In this document: in pieces, positions 36,899 to 46,535 of the stretch
Position numbering within the stretch: position 1 is the first letter of the stretch
Layout of the letters: each line of letters begins with the position of its first letter
Assembly (NCBI RefSeq): GCF_028069655.1
Contig: NZ_JAMCOS010000001.1
Span: forward strand, 2,696,001-2,760,000
Direction: 5' to 3'
From: Acidovorax sp. NCPPB 4044
GTDB taxonomy: Bacteria > Pseudomonadota > Gammaproteobacteria > Burkholderiales > Burkholderiaceae_C
DNA: 64,000 nt
The notes under the pieces: generated by a model
What the model saw: only the letters and a program-made list of their open reading frames with translations
Databases searched by the model: none
Told to the model about the DNA's origin: nothing
Made by a program: the position numbers and the translations under genes

Positions 36899-37807
36899 AT
36901 GAACCTGCGTTTCGTCGAGGCCTTCCACTGGGCCGTCTCGCTCAAGAGCATCACGCGCGCGGCCGAGAAGCTGCACATCACGCAGTCGGCGCTCTCCAGC
37001 CGCATCGCCGCGCTGGAGGAAGAACTCGGCGTGATCCTGCTGGACCGGCGCGAACGCCAGTTCCGGCTCACGGCCGCGGGGCAGCGCTTCCAGCTGCTGG
37101 CGGTGCAATTGCTCGCACTGCAGCGGCGCGTCAAGGAAGAGCTGGGCAGCAGCCCGAACGCGCCCGCGGCGCTGCGCATCGGGGCCATCGAATCGGTGGT
37201 GCACAGCTGGCTCACAGGCTGGCTGAAAGAGGTGCGCAAGGGCCGCCCCGACTTCGAGTTGGAACTCACCGTGGAAACCTCGCCCGTGCTTGTGGACCAG
37301 GTGCGCCGCGGCGCGCAGGACCTCGTCTTCACGGCGCTGCCCGTGGCCGACACCAGCGTGCGCAGCCGGCTCATGCCGCCGATGGAGATGGTCTTCGTGG
37401 GCCACCGCACGCTGCACACCGAGCGACGCTACGACCTGGCGCGGCTCGCGCAGCACGACCTGATCACTTTCCAGCGCGGCTCCCAGCCGCACCAGACGCT
37501 GCTGCAGCTCTACCAGGATGCGGCGCTGCCCGTGCCGCGCATGCATGCCGTGTCGTCGATCTCGGCCATGCTGCAGCTGGTGGAGGGCGAGTTCGGCATC
37601 GCGCTGCTGCCGCGCGCGGTCACGCAGCGGCTGTCCACGCGCATGCCCCTGCGCATCCTGCGCACCGATTGCGCCATCACGCCGCTGCCCATCCACGCCA
37701 GCTACCGCGAAGACCCCGGCTCCACCGTCGCCGAAACGGTGCTCGAATCCGCGCAGGCCTACGTGGCGCGCACCACGGCGGTTCGCCGGCGGCGCACGGC
37801 CGCCTGA
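36899..37807 (+). CDS. LysR family transcriptional regulator
   Basis: 302 residues: HTH at the N-terminus ([32 protein letters not shown], shown in parts), then a substrate-binding domain from about residue 88. Start ATG 36899 lies at the usual distance from the HTH; an earlier in-frame codon at 36869 would add ten residues near the previous stop. It precedes a DUF1445 hydro-lyase and an MFS carrier on the same strand, which it may control. The 194-base gap downstream holds a hairpin and an AT-rich dyad. Confidence 0.88.
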   Translation: MNLRFVEAFHWAVSLKSITRAAEKLHITQSALSSRIAALEEELGVILLDRRERQFRLTAAGQRFQLLAVQLLALQRRVKEELGSSPNAPAALRIGAIESVVHSWLTGWLKEVRKGRPDFELELTVETSPVLVDQVRRGAQDLVFTALPVADTSVRSRLMPPMEMVFVGHRTLHTERRYDLARLAQHDLITFQRGSQPHQTLLQLYQDAALPVPRMHAVSSISAMLQLVEGEFGIALLPRAVTQRLSTRMPLRILRTDCAITPLPIHASYREDPGSTVAETVLESAQAYVARTTAVRRRRTAA

Positions 37808-37888
37808 GCGCACCGGTGCGGTGCGGCCCGCCCCGGGAAAGTCCTGATGGCGGTGGCACGGATTTCGCAATATTGAAAATTCAGATGA

Positions 37889-37911
37889 CTCCATCGATTT
37901 TTTCGATGGAG
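37889..37911. promoter_or_regulatory. 9-bp stem-loop and AT-rich dyad upstream of the DUF1445 gene
   Basis: CTCCATCGA (37889-37897) pairs with TCGATGGAG (37903-37911) around five T residues. Just upstream, the region 37862-37880 (ATTTCGCAATATTGAAAAT) is an imperfect dyad of the AT-rich kind bound by LysR proteins. No T-tract follows the stem, so an operator or leader structure is more likely than a terminator. Confidence 0.4.
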
Positions 37912-38001
37912 CGAACGCGAGATTTTGCGTTGGATTCGTCCGGGGTGCGGCTTCCACAATCCGCCGCATCGCAACCACCTCACCCCGCCGGCGGTGTCCC
38001 C

Positions 38002-38853
38002 ATGACGACGATTTCGATGCCCTTCCTCCCCACGGCCGCGCCGCTGCCCGGCGCCGGCACGGCCGGCCTCACCGCGCAGTCGAGCGGCCGCGAGGTGCGC
38101 GCCGCCGCGCGCGCCGGCCGCCTGAGCGGCCACACCAGCGGCCTGGCACGCGAACACGTCCAGGCCAACCTGGCGATCCTGCCGCGCGCACTGGCCGCCG
38201 ACTTCCAGCGCTACTGCGAACTCAACCCGCGCCCCTGCCCGGTGCTGGCCGTGAGCGAGCCCGGCTCCTGCGCCATGCCCGCGCTGGGCGACGGCATCGA
38301 CCTGCGCACCGACGTGCCGCGCTATGCGGTGTGGTGCGACGGCGTGCTGGTGGAATCGCCCACCGACCTCTCGGGGTGGTGGCAGGATGACCTCGTGGCC
38401 TTCGCCATCGGCTGCTCGTTCTCGTTCGAGCATGCGCTGCTGGCCGAGGGCATCGCGCTGCGGCATGTGCAGGAGGGCCGCAACGTGGCCATGTACCGCA
38501 CCAACGTGCAGACAGCGCGCTACGGGGCCTTCCATGGCCCGATGGTGGTCAGCATGCGGCCGCTGTCCGCCGCCGACGCCGAGCGCGCGGCGCAGATCAC
38601 GGCACGCACGCCCCGGGTCCATGGCGCGCCCGTGCACATGGGCGACCCGGCGCGGCTCGGCATCGCCGATCTCTCGCGCCCCGACTACGGCGACGCGGTG
38701 GCCGTCCACCCCGGCGAAGTGCCCGTCTTCTGGGCCTGCGGCGTCACGCCCCAGGCCGCCATCGCCGCGGCGCGCCTGCCCTTCTGCATCACCCACGCAC
38801 CGGGCTGCATGCTGGTCACCGACCTGCTCAACCGCGATCTGGCCACGGCCTGA
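38002..38853 (+). CDS. Putative hydro-lyase, DUF1445 (D-glutamate cyclase family)
   Basis: 283 residues of the DUF1445/YcsI family; mammalian relatives act as D-glutamate cyclases and bacterial ones are annotated as putative hydro-lyases. Family segments are [30 protein letters not shown] and the C-terminal [15 protein letters not shown]. No membrane segments or signal peptide. The ATG at 38002 starts a short leader before [20 protein letters not shown]. It is followed after 89 bases by an MFS carrier, suggesting uptake and conversion of an organic acid or amino-acid derivative. Confidence 0.82.
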   Translation: MTTISMPFLPTAAPLPGAGTAGLTAQSSGREVRAAARAGRLSGHTSGLAREHVQANLAILPRALAADFQRYCELNPRPCPVLAVSEPGSCAMPALGDGIDLRTDVPRYAVWCDGVLVESPTDLSGWWQDDLVAFAIGCSFSFEHALLAEGIALRHVQEGRNVAMYRTNVQTARYGAFHGPMVVSMRPLSAADAERAAQITARTPRVHGAPVHMGDPARLGIADLSRPDYGDAVAVHPGEVPVFWACGVTPQAAIAAARLPFCITHAPGCMLVTDLLNRDLATA

Positions 38854-38942
38854 TCCACCCTGCTCCCATGCGCTGCATGCCTTGACAGGCCTGCGCGCGC
38901 CCGTCTTCCGCCTCCCGCATCCACACCGAAAGGCCCCCTGCC

Positions 38943-40187
38943 ATGTGGCTCAAGCACACCTCCCCGACCGAGCGGCGCACGCTCGCCGCCACCTTCGCCG
39001 GCTACGGCGTCGATGGCTTCGACTACATGATCTACACCTTCCTCATCCCCACGCTGCTGCTGGCGTGGAACATGACGAAGGCCGAGGCCGGCTACATCGC
39101 CACCGGCGCGCTGCTCACCTCGGCCGTCGGCGGCTGGGCCGCGGGCGTGCTGGCCGACCGCTACGGTCGCGTCCGCGTGCTGCAGTGGACGGTGCTGTGG
39201 TTCACCTTCTTCACGTTCCTGAGCGGCTTCACCGAATCCTTCGGACAGCTGTTCTTCACGCGCGCCATGCAGGGCTTCGGCTTCGGCGGCGAATGGGCCG
39301 TGGGCTCGGTGCTGATCGCCGAGACCATCTCCGCGCGCCACCGCGGCAAGGCCGCAGGCCTGGTGCAGAGCAGCTGGGCCGTGGGCTGGGCGGCGTCGGC
39401 CCTGGCGTTCTGGGGCATGTATTCGATCCTTCCGCCGGAACTGGCGTGGAAGGTGCTGTTCTGGATCGGCATCCTGCCCGCGCTGCTCATCATCTACATC
39501 CGCCGCAACATCGCGGAGCCGCCCGTGTACCTGGCCGCCCAGGCCCGCGCCCGCGCCACGGGCAGCCGCGGCAATTTCCTGCGCATCTTCCACCCCTCGC
39601 TGCTGCGCACCACGGTGCTCGCGAGCCTGCTGGCCACCGGCATGCAGGGCGCCTACTACTCGGTGACCACCTGGCTGCCCACCTTCCTCAAGACCGAGCG
39701 GCATCTGTCGGTGCTGGGCACCAGCGGCTACCTGCTGGTGCTGATCGCCGGCTCGTTCGTGGGCTACCTGGCGAGTGCCTGGCTGTCGGACGTGATCGGC
39801 CGTCGCCGCTGCTTCATCCTGTTCGCGGCCATGGGCATGGCGCTGGTGCTGGCGTACACGCAGATCCCCATCACCGATGCGTGGATGCTGGTGCTCGGCT
39901 TCCCGCTGGGCTTCTTCCTGTCGGGCATCTTCTCGGGCATGGGTGCGTTCCTCTCCGAGCTGTTCCCGAGCGACGTGCGCGGCTCCGGACAGGGCTTTTG
40001 CTACAACTTCGGCCGCGCGATCGGCGCCATCTGCCCCGCACTCATCGGCGTGCTCGGCAATACGATGCCGCTGGGCCAGACCATCGGCTGGATCACGGCC
40101 GTGTGCTACGGCCTCGTCATCATCGCTGCGCTCGCGCTGCCGGAAACACTCGGCCGTGAGCTGAGTGCAGACCTTTCCACCTCCTGA
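38943..40187 (+). CDS. MFS transporter
   Basis: 414 residues, twelve membrane spans. The motif between spans 2 and 3 ([14 protein letters not shown]) and [18 protein letters not shown] at the start place it among sialate- or aromatic-acid-type MFS symporters. Charged residues [12 protein letters not shown] in span 4 are typical of this group. It follows the DUF1445 gene on the same strand and probably imports that enzyme's substrate. No clear terminator was seen in the 131 bases before the chemoreceptor gene. Confidence 0.86.
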   Translation: MWLKHTSPTERRTLAATFAGYGVDGFDYMIYTFLIPTLLLAWNMTKAEAGYIATGALLTSAVGGWAAGVLADRYGRVRVLQWTVLWFTFFTFLSGFTESFGQLFFTRAMQGFGFGGEWAVGSVLIAETISARHRGKAAGLVQSSWAVGWAASALAFWGMYSILPPELAWKVLFWIGILPALLIIYIRRNIAEPPVYLAAQARARATGSRGNFLRIFHPSLLRTTVLASLLATGMQGAYYSVTTWLPTFLKTERHLSVLGTSGYLLVLIAGSFVGYLASAWLSDVIGRRRCFILFAAMGMALVLAYTQIPITDAWMLVLGFPLGFFLSGIFSGMGAFLSELFPSDVRGSGQGFCYNFGRAIGAICPALIGVLGNTMPLGQTIGWITAVCYGLVIIAALALPETLGRELSADLSTS

Positions 40188-40318
40188 TGAGTTTCTCTGC
40201 GCGGAATACATCCTGTTACCCCGTGCACACGACTTGCCAAGCCGTCACCATGGCGCATCGCGGCGCAGGCCGCGGTGATCCGACGTGTTTCAACGGTGTC
40301 TTCAGAGGTCCACACTCC

Positions 40319-41947
40319 ATGAAAAAACTGACCCTCCGCCAGAAACTCTGGCTTCCGCTGATCCTCGCGCTGCTCGGTCTGCTCGCGCTCACCTTCGTCA
40401 ACGCGTGGCAGGCCCGCACGCTGCAATACGAAGCCCGCCAGTCCGCGCTGGCCGACATCACCGACATGGCCCTCTCGGTGCTGGCCGACTACGAGAAGCA
40501 GGCGCAGGCCGGCAAGATGGGCCAGGAAGAGGCTCGCCGTGCCGCGATGGAGCGCGTGGCCGCGCAGCGCTACGGCAAGGACGGCTACGTCACGCTCATC
40601 AACGCCGATTCGGTGATCGTCATGCACCCGATCAAGCCCGAGCTCAACGGCAAGAACATGCTCTCGTTCAAGGACGCCAAGGGCACGCCGCTCTACGTGA
40701 ACATCGCCGCCACCGGCAGCTCCGCGCAGGGCCGCGGCTTTCTCGAATACTGGTGGCCCCGCCCGGGCAGCGACGCGCCCAGCCCCAAGCTCGGCTATGC
40801 CGTGCGCTTCAAGCCCTGGAACTGGGACCTCGTGGCCGGCGACTACGTGGACGACATCGAGCAGACCTTCCGCAACACGCTCTACCGCGCCGTGGGCCTG
40901 CTGGCGCTGCTGGGCCTGGCGATCTCGGTGTTCACCGGCTTCGTGGTGCGCGACATCGAGCGCTCGGTGGGCGGCGAACCCACCGCCGCCGCGCAGGCCG
41001 CGCTGCGCATGGCCGAGGGCGACCTGCAGGCCGCCATCGCGCTGCGCCCCGGCGACGACCGCAGCCTGATGCATGCCATCGGCTTCATGCGCGACCGCCT
41101 GGGCAGCATCCTGCAGCGCATCCAGCAGGCCACGGGCACCATCGACCACGCGGCCGCGGAGATCTCCCAGGGCAATGCCGACCTCTCGCGCCGCACCGAG
41201 CAGCAGGCGTCCTCGCTGCAGCAGACGGCCTCCAGCATGGAGGAGCTAACGGCCACCGTGCGCCAGAACGCCGACAACGCGCGCCAGGCCGCGCAGTACG
41301 TCTCCACCACCGCGCAGACCGCCGAACAGGGCGGCAAGGCCGTGCACCAGGTGGTGGAGAGCATGCGCTCCATCAACGCCAGCTCGCGCAAGATCAGCGA
41401 GATCATCGGCGTGATCGACGGCATCGCCTTCCAGACCAACATCCTGGCGCTGAACGCGGCCGTGGAGGCCGCCCGCGCGGGCGAGCAGGGCCGGGGCTTC
41501 GCGGTGGTGGCCGGCGAGGTGCGCAACCTCGCGCAGCGCAGCGCTTCGGCCGCGCGCGAGATCAAGGCGCTCATCAGCGAATCGGTGAACGAAGTGCAGA
41601 ACGGCTCCGACCTCGTCGAGAAGGCCGGCCGCACCATGGGCGAGGTGGTCGAATCGGTGCAGCGCATCTCGGGCCTCATGGAGGGCATCGCCTCCGCCAA
41701 CGCGGAGCAGACCGCCGGCATCGAGGAAGTGAACCGCGCCGTCACGCAGATGGACGAGATGACCCAGCAGAACGCGGCCATGGTGGAGCAGGCCAGCGCC
41801 GCGACGGCGGCCATGGCCTCGCAGGTGTCGGTGCTGCGCGATGCGCTGTCGGTGTTCCGGCTCCATGGCGAAGAGGCCGACGCCCTGCCCGCCGCGGCGG
41901 CCCACCGGCCGATGCCGCCCACGCGCATGGCGCAGCTCACGCGCTGA
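40319..41947 (+). CDS. Methyl-accepting chemotaxis protein with periplasmic Cache domain
   Basis: 542 residues: first membrane span at about 8-28, a single-Cache-like sensor (about 35-185; [21 protein letters not shown] and [16 protein letters not shown] in parts), second span at about 190-212, a HAMP-like linker and the signalling coiled coil. The conserved tip [20 protein letters not shown] and [20 protein letters not shown] are intact. No C-terminal pentapeptide for CheR binding is present. Ligands of such domains are often carboxylates. Translation starts at 40319, just after AGAGGT in the leader. Confidence 0.93.
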   Translation: MKKLTLRQKLWLPLILALLGLLALTFVNAWQARTLQYEARQSALADITDMALSVLADYEKQAQAGKMGQEEARRAAMERVAAQRYGKDGYVTLINADSVIVMHPIKPELNGKNMLSFKDAKGTPLYVNIAATGSSAQGRGFLEYWWPRPGSDAPSPKLGYAVRFKPWNWDLVAGDYVDDIEQTFRNTLYRAVGLLALLGLAISVFTGFVVRDIERSVGGEPTAAAQAALRMAEGDLQAAIALRPGDDRSLMHAIGFMRDRLGSILQRIQQATGTIDHAAAEISQGNADLSRRTEQQASSLQQTASSMEELTATVRQNADNARQAAQYVSTTAQTAEQGGKAVHQVVESMRSINASSRKISEIIGVIDGIAFQTNILALNAAVEAARAGEQGRGFAVVAGEVRNLAQRSASAAREIKALISESVNEVQNGSDLVEKAGRTMGEVVESVQRISGLMEGIASANAEQTAGIEEVNRAVTQMDEMTQQNAAMVEQASAATAAMASQVSVLRDALSVFRLHGEEADALPAAAAHRPMPPTRMAQLTR

Positions 41948-42168
41948 AGCGGTGCCGGCGGCCCCGGACGGGTCGCCGGCCGTGCGCAGCCACCGGACCC
42001 AATTTGTCTGCGGCGGCGCAACGCTGCCGCAAGTTTTGCCGGTGGGGACGCGGTCCCTCGGGAAGGAAAGGCAGGCACTCCGTTTGCCCGCACACGGCAA
42101 GCACTGCCCGGAGGAGCGCCGGCCGGCACGCCGAGCCGGCGGGCAGCCGGACACGCAACCCGACCCGA

Positions 42169-43800
42169 ATGCCGCCAGACATGCAGCCGCCCTCCCCCGC
42201 TCCCGAGGCCACGCCCCACTCCGTCGGCACCGGCACGCCGCATGGCGAAGCGCAGGGCAGCGCGCTTGCCCGGCGGGCCGCGGGCCTCCAGGCGCCGCGG
42301 ATATCCGCTACCGGCAGCTGTTCGACGCCATCGACGAAGGCTTTTGCATCATCGAGATGGTCTTCGACACCGCGGGCCGGCCCACCGACTACCGCTTCCT
42401 GGAAGTGAACCCGGCTTTCGGGCGGCACACCGGACTCGTCGACGCGGCCGGCAAAACGGTGCGCGAGCTGATCCCCGACCTCGACGGTGGATGGTTCGAA
42501 CGCTACGGCCGCGTGGCCACCGGGCGCGAGCCCATCCGCTTCGAGCAGTTCTCGGAAAAGCTCGGCCACCGCTGCTTCGACGTCTTCGCCTTTCCCGCCG
42601 ACGCCGCCGTGCCCTGCCGTGTCGGCATCCTGTTCACCGACATCTCGGCGCGCCGCCGCGCCGAGGCGGCGCTGCAGGACAGCGAACGGCGCCTGCAGGA
42701 GATGGTCCGCCGCAAGGACGAATTCCTCGCCACGCTGGCCCACGAGCTGCGCAATCCGCTGGCAGCCATCAGCGGCGCGGCCGAGCTGCTGCTCCACCCG
42801 ATGGGACAGCCGTCGAAGGCACGCGCGGCCGAGGTGCTCGGCCGCCAGGTCCGGCACATGGTGCGGCTGGTGGACGAGCTGCTGGACGTCTCGCGCATCA
42901 GCCGCGACAACATCGAGCTGGCGTGCGAGCCGCTCGACCTGCGGCACATCGCCGCCCAGGCCATCGAATTCGCCCGGCCCGGCATCGACGAGCGGGGCCA
43001 TCGCCTCTACGTGGACCAGCCTGCCGCCGCCATCCCCGTCGAAGGGGATGGCGTGCGCCTCGTGCAGGTGCTCTCCAACCTGCTGGACAACGCGGCCCGC
43101 TACACCGAGCCGGGCGGGCACATCGCCCTGCGCTGCTGGCAGGACGCCGCGGGCGCCCATGCCGAGGTGGGCGACACGGGCATCGGCATCCCCGCGGGGC
43201 GGCTGGAGGGCATCTTCCGGATGTTCGCGCAGGTGGACCGCAGCGACCCGCGCTCCAAGCCCGGGCTGGGCGTGGGCCTGGCCCTGGCGCAGCGCCTCGC
43301 GCAATTGCACGGCCGGCGACATCGCGGCGCGCAGCGCGGGCCCCGGCCGGGGCAGCACCTTCACGCTGCACCTGCCCCTGGCCGAAGGCACGGCCCCGCA
43401 GCCGGCCGCCGAGGGCCGCACGGCCCGGGACGCGGTGCGCCTGAAGGTGCTGGTGGTGGACGACGACACCGACGTGTCCTACCCCATCGTGACCAGGCTC
43501 GAATGGAGCGGCATGGAAACGCAATGCGTGGCCAGCGGGCAGGCGGCGCTCGGCGTGCTGGAGCGCTGGCATCCCGACGTGGCGCTGCTGGACCTGGGCA
43601 TGCCCGGCATGGACGGCTATGCGCTCGCGCGGCACATGGCCGGCGCGCACCCGGGCGTGGCGCTGATCGCGGTCAGCGGCTGGGGCCAGCCCGAAGACGT
43701 GGCCCGCTGCCGCAACGCGGGCTTCCGGGCCCACTTCGTCAAACCGGTGGACCTGGACGCGGTGAGCGAAGCCGTGCGGCAGGCGGCGCAGCGGCGCTGA
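42169..43800 (+). pseudogene. Hybrid histidine kinase with frameshift(s)
   Basis: Domain order PAS (about 42300-42650), HisKA with H-box TLAHELRNPLAAISGA, HATPase with NLLDNAARYTE, DTGIGIP and GLGVGLALA, and receiver domain with DVALLDLGMPGMDGY. The kinase reads in one frame up to LAQLHG (43310). The continuing GDIAARSAGPGRGSTFTLHLPL and the receiver are in the next frame, because one extra base lies in the GGCCGG at 43311-43316. The only plausible upstream ATG (42169) is also in a different frame from the PAS domain. Either a sequencing error or a decayed gene. Kinase and receiver might be made separately. Confidence 0.72.
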
Positions 43801-43842
43801 CGCCGCCGCACGGCGGCCGCGGCGGCAGCCACAGGGGCGGTG

Positions 43843-45348
43843 TCAGTCGAGCCCGCCCTGGCAGAGGTACTTGGTGTGCAGGTAGTCGTCGAGCCCGTGG
43901 GTGGAGCCCTCGCGGCCGTAGCCCGACTCCTTCACCCCGCCGAAGGGCGCGGCCTCGGCCGCCAGCGCCCCTTCGTTGATGCCCACGATGCCCGTCTCCA
44001 GCAGCCCCGCCACGCGCCAGATCCGCCGCACGTCCCGGCTGTAGAAGTACGCCGCCAGCCCGAAGGGCGTGTCGTTGGCCGCCGCGATCACCTCCGCCTC
44101 GCTGCCGAAGCGCGTGAGCGGCGCCACCGGCCCGAACGTCTCCTCGCACGCGCAGGCCATGGTGGCGTCCGCGTTCTCCAGCACCGTGGGCGCGTAGTAG
44201 TGCGCGCCCAGCTCGGTGAGGCGCCGGCCGCCCGTGAGCACCCGGGCGCCCCGCGCCACCGCGTCCTCCACGTGCCGCTCGATCTTCTCCACCGCCCGCG
44301 CGTTGATCATCGGCCCGATCTGCGAGGCGGCATCGCCCGCCGGGCCCACCGCCAGCGCCGCCACGCGGGCGGTGAGCTTGCGCGCGAATTCCTCGTGCAC
44401 GGCATCGTGCACGAACACCCGGTTGGGGCACACGCAGGTCTGCCCGCCGTTCCTGAACTTGGCGGCCATGAAGCCTTCCACGGCCGCGTTCACGTCGGCG
44501 TCCTCGAAGACGATGAAGGGCGCGTTGCCGCCCAGCTCCAGCGAGAGCTTCTTGAGCGTGTCGGCGCTGCGCCGCGCCAGGTGCTTGCCCACGGGCGTGG
44601 AGCCCGTGAAGGTGATCTTGCGCACGCGCGGATCGTCCAGCCACGCATCGACCACCCCGGGCGTGTGCTCGCGCGAGGCGGTGACGATGTTGAGCACGCC
44701 TGCGGGGATGCCCGCTTCCCCGGCCAGCGCCACCAGCGCCAGCGAGGTGAGCGGCGTGTCCTCCGCGGGCTTGCAGACCACCGTGCAGCCGGCGGCCAGC
44801 GCCGGGGCGATCTTGCGCGCGATCATCGCGGCGGGAAAGTTCCACGGCGTGATGGCGGCCACCACGCCCACGGGCTCCTTCAGGGCGAACATGCGCCGGC
44901 CCGGCACGGGCGCGGGGATGACCTCGCCGTTCATGCGCGTGGCCTCTTCGCCGAACCACTCGATGTAGCTGGCGGCATACGCCACCTCGCCGCGGCCCTC
45001 GGCGAGCGGCTTGCCCTGCTCCCAGGAGATCAGGGCGCCCAGCGCGTCCTGGCGGGCCATGACGAGGTCGTTCCAGCGCTTGATGAGTGCGGCGCGCTGC
45101 TTGGCGGGCACCGCGCGCCAGGCGGCGAAGGCCGCGTGGGCGGCGTCGGTGGCGGCGCGCGCATCGGCCGCGCCGCCATCGGGCACGTGGGCGATCACGC
45201 CGCCGGTGGCCGGGTCGGTGACGGCGAAGGTGGCGCCGCTGGCGGCGTCCTGCCAGCGGCCGGCGATGTGGTGCTGCGAGCGCACCAGGGGCTGGGCGGC
45301 GGCGGCCAGGGGGGAGGCGGGGGTGGTGGAAGGGGTAGGTGCGGTCAT
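43843..45348 (-). CDS. gabD: NAD(P)-dependent succinate-semialdehyde dehydrogenase-like enzyme
   Basis: 501 residues, aldehyde dehydrogenase superfamily, closest in pattern to GabD (succinate/glutarate semialdehyde dehydrogenases). Cofactor site ITPWNFPAAMIARKIAPAL, general base Glu in LELGGNAPF, nucleophile Cys in GGQTCVCPNR, and the C-terminal FGGVKESGYGREGS. Start ATG 45348 is preferred to a GTG at 45357. It is the last gene of a minus-strand catabolic operon, 66 bases after the tartrate-dehydrogenase-like gene, and a 49-bp repeat fills most of that gap. Confidence 0.85.
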   Translation of the reverse strand: MTAPTPSTTPASPLAAAAQPLVRSQHHIAGRWQDAASGATFAVTDPATGGVIAHVPDGGAADARAATDAAHAAFAAWRAVPAKQRAALIKRWNDLVMARQDALGALISWEQGKPLAEGRGEVAYAASYIEWFGEEATRMNGEVIPAPVPGRRMFALKEPVGVVAAITPWNFPAAMIARKIAPALAAGCTVVCKPAEDTPLTSLALVALAGEAGIPAGVLNIVTASREHTPGVVDAWLDDPRVRKITFTGSTPVGKHLARRSADTLKKLSLELGGNAPFIVFEDADVNAAVEGFMAAKFRNGGQTCVCPNRVFVHDAVHEEFARKLTARVAALAVGPAGDAASQIGPMINARAVEKIERHVEDAVARGARVLTGGRRLTELGAHYYAPTVLENADATMACACEETFGPVAPLTRFGSEAEVIAAANDTPFGLAAYFYSRDVRRIWRVAGLLETGIVGINEGALAAEAAPFGGVKESGYGREGSTHGLDDYLHTKYLCQGGLD

Positions 45349-45365
45349 GTTGGGCACCGGATCGG

Positions 45366-45414
45366 CTCCATGCCGCCGGATTCATTCAATAGTTTGCTAT
45401 GAATACAGGAGCAA
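45366..45414 (+). repeat. 49-bp dispersed repeat, copy 3
   Basis: CTCCATGCCGCCG (45366-45378), CAATAGTTTGCTAT, then a weakened right arm GAGCAA ending at 45414. It exactly abuts the stop of the minus-strand gene at 45415 and ends 17 bases from the gabD start, so it fills the gap between two operon genes, reversed relative to their direction. Confidence 0.75.
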
Positions 45415-46503
45415 TCAGGCGCGCGCAATGGCCGCGGCGATCGCCTCGCCCACCTGCGTGGTGTTCGCCGTGCCGCCCAGGTCCGGCGTGCGCGGGCCGC
45501 TGCGGATCACTTCCTCGATGGCCGCTACGATCGCGTCGTGCGCCTGCCGCCCGGCGCCCTGGCCCTGCGTGAGGAAGTCCAGCATCAGCGCCCCCGACCA
45601 CACCATCGCGATCGGGTTGGCGATGTTCCTGCCGTAGATGTCCGGCGCCGAGCCGTGCACCGGCTCGAACAGGCTGGGGAAGGTGCGCTCCGGGTTCAGG
45701 TTCGCCGAGGGCGCCAGCCCGATGGTGCCCGTGGTCGCCGGGCCCAGGTCACTGAGGATGTCGCCGAACAGGTTGGTCGCCGCCACCACGTCGAAGCGCC
45801 CGGGCTGCAGCACGAAGCGCGCCGTCAGGATGTCGATGTGCTGCTTGTCCAGCGTGATCTCCGGGTAGCCTTTGGCCACGTCCTCGGCGCGCTGGTCCCA
45901 CCACGGCATGCTGATCGCGATGCCGTTGCTCTTGGTGGCCAGCGTCACGTGCTTCTTCGGGCGGCTCTGCGCCAGGTCGAACGCGAACTTCAGCAGCCGC
46001 TCGGCGCCCTTGCGCGAGTAGACCGATTCCTGGATCACGATCTCGCGGTCCGTGCCCTCGTACATGATGCCGCCCAGCGAGGTGTATTCGCCCTCGGTGT
46101 TCTCGCGCACCACGACGTAGTCGATGTCGCCGGGCTTGCGGCCCGCCAGCGGGCAGGGCACGCCCTCGAACAGGCGCACGGGGCGCAGGTTGATGTACTG
46201 GTCGAACTCGCGGCGGAACTTCAGCAGCGAGCCCCAGAGCGAGACGTGGTCGGGCACGGTGGCCGGCCAGCCGACGGCGCCGAAGAAGAGCGCGTCCATG
46301 CCCTTGAGCTGCTCCTTCCAGTCGGCCGGCATCATCTGGCCGTGGGCCTGGTAGTAGTCGCAGCTTGCCCACTCGAAGGTGTGCAGTTCCAGCGAGAAGC
46401 CGAAGCGATCGGCCGCCGCCTGGATGGCCCGCAGGCCCTCGGGCATGACTTCCTTGCCGATGCCGTCTCCCGGCAGCACGGCGATGCGGAACGTGGTTTC
46501 CAT
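45415..46503 (-). CDS. Tartrate dehydrogenase/decarboxylase-type beta-hydroxyacid dehydrogenase
   Basis: 362 residues of the isocitrate/isopropylmalate dehydrogenase family. The start IAVLPGDGIGKEVMPEGLRA, the segments VVVRENTEGEYTSLGG and ATNLFGDILSDLGPA, and the length match tartrate dehydrogenase (TtuC) or D-malate dehydrogenase (DmlA). It oxidises a 2-hydroxy-dicarboxylate with NAD and divalent metal, with decarboxylation. GGAGGAG lies well placed before ATG 46503. It lies 32 bases downstream of the ABC ATPase gene in the same operon. Confidence 0.88.
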   Translation of the reverse strand: METTFRIAVLPGDGIGKEVMPEGLRAIQAAADRFGFSLELHTFEWASCDYYQAHGQMMPADWKEQLKGMDALFFGAVGWPATVPDHVSLWGSLLKFRREFDQYINLRPVRLFEGVPCPLAGRKPGDIDYVVVRENTEGEYTSLGGIMYEGTDREIVIQESVYSRKGAERLLKFAFDLAQSRPKKHVTLATKSNGIAISMPWWDQRAEDVAKGYPEITLDKQHIDILTARFVLQPGRFDVVAATNLFGDILSDLGPATTGTIGLAPSANLNPERTFPSLFEPVHGSAPDIYGRNIANPIAMVWSGALMLDFLTQGQGAGRQAHDAIVAAIEEVIRSGPRTPDLGGTANTTQVGEAIAAAIARA

Positions 46504-46535
46504 GGTTCTCTCCTCCAGTCGAATCGGTCGATCGA

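Noticed and set aside
37889..37911. The T-loop hairpin as a terminator of the LysR gene
   Set aside because: T residues are in the loop and not after the stem; more likely a regulatory structure.
40285..42408. A 707-residue plus-strand frame over the chemoreceptor
   Set aside because: Shifted frame of the clear chemoreceptor gene, Arg/His/Ala-rich without domains.
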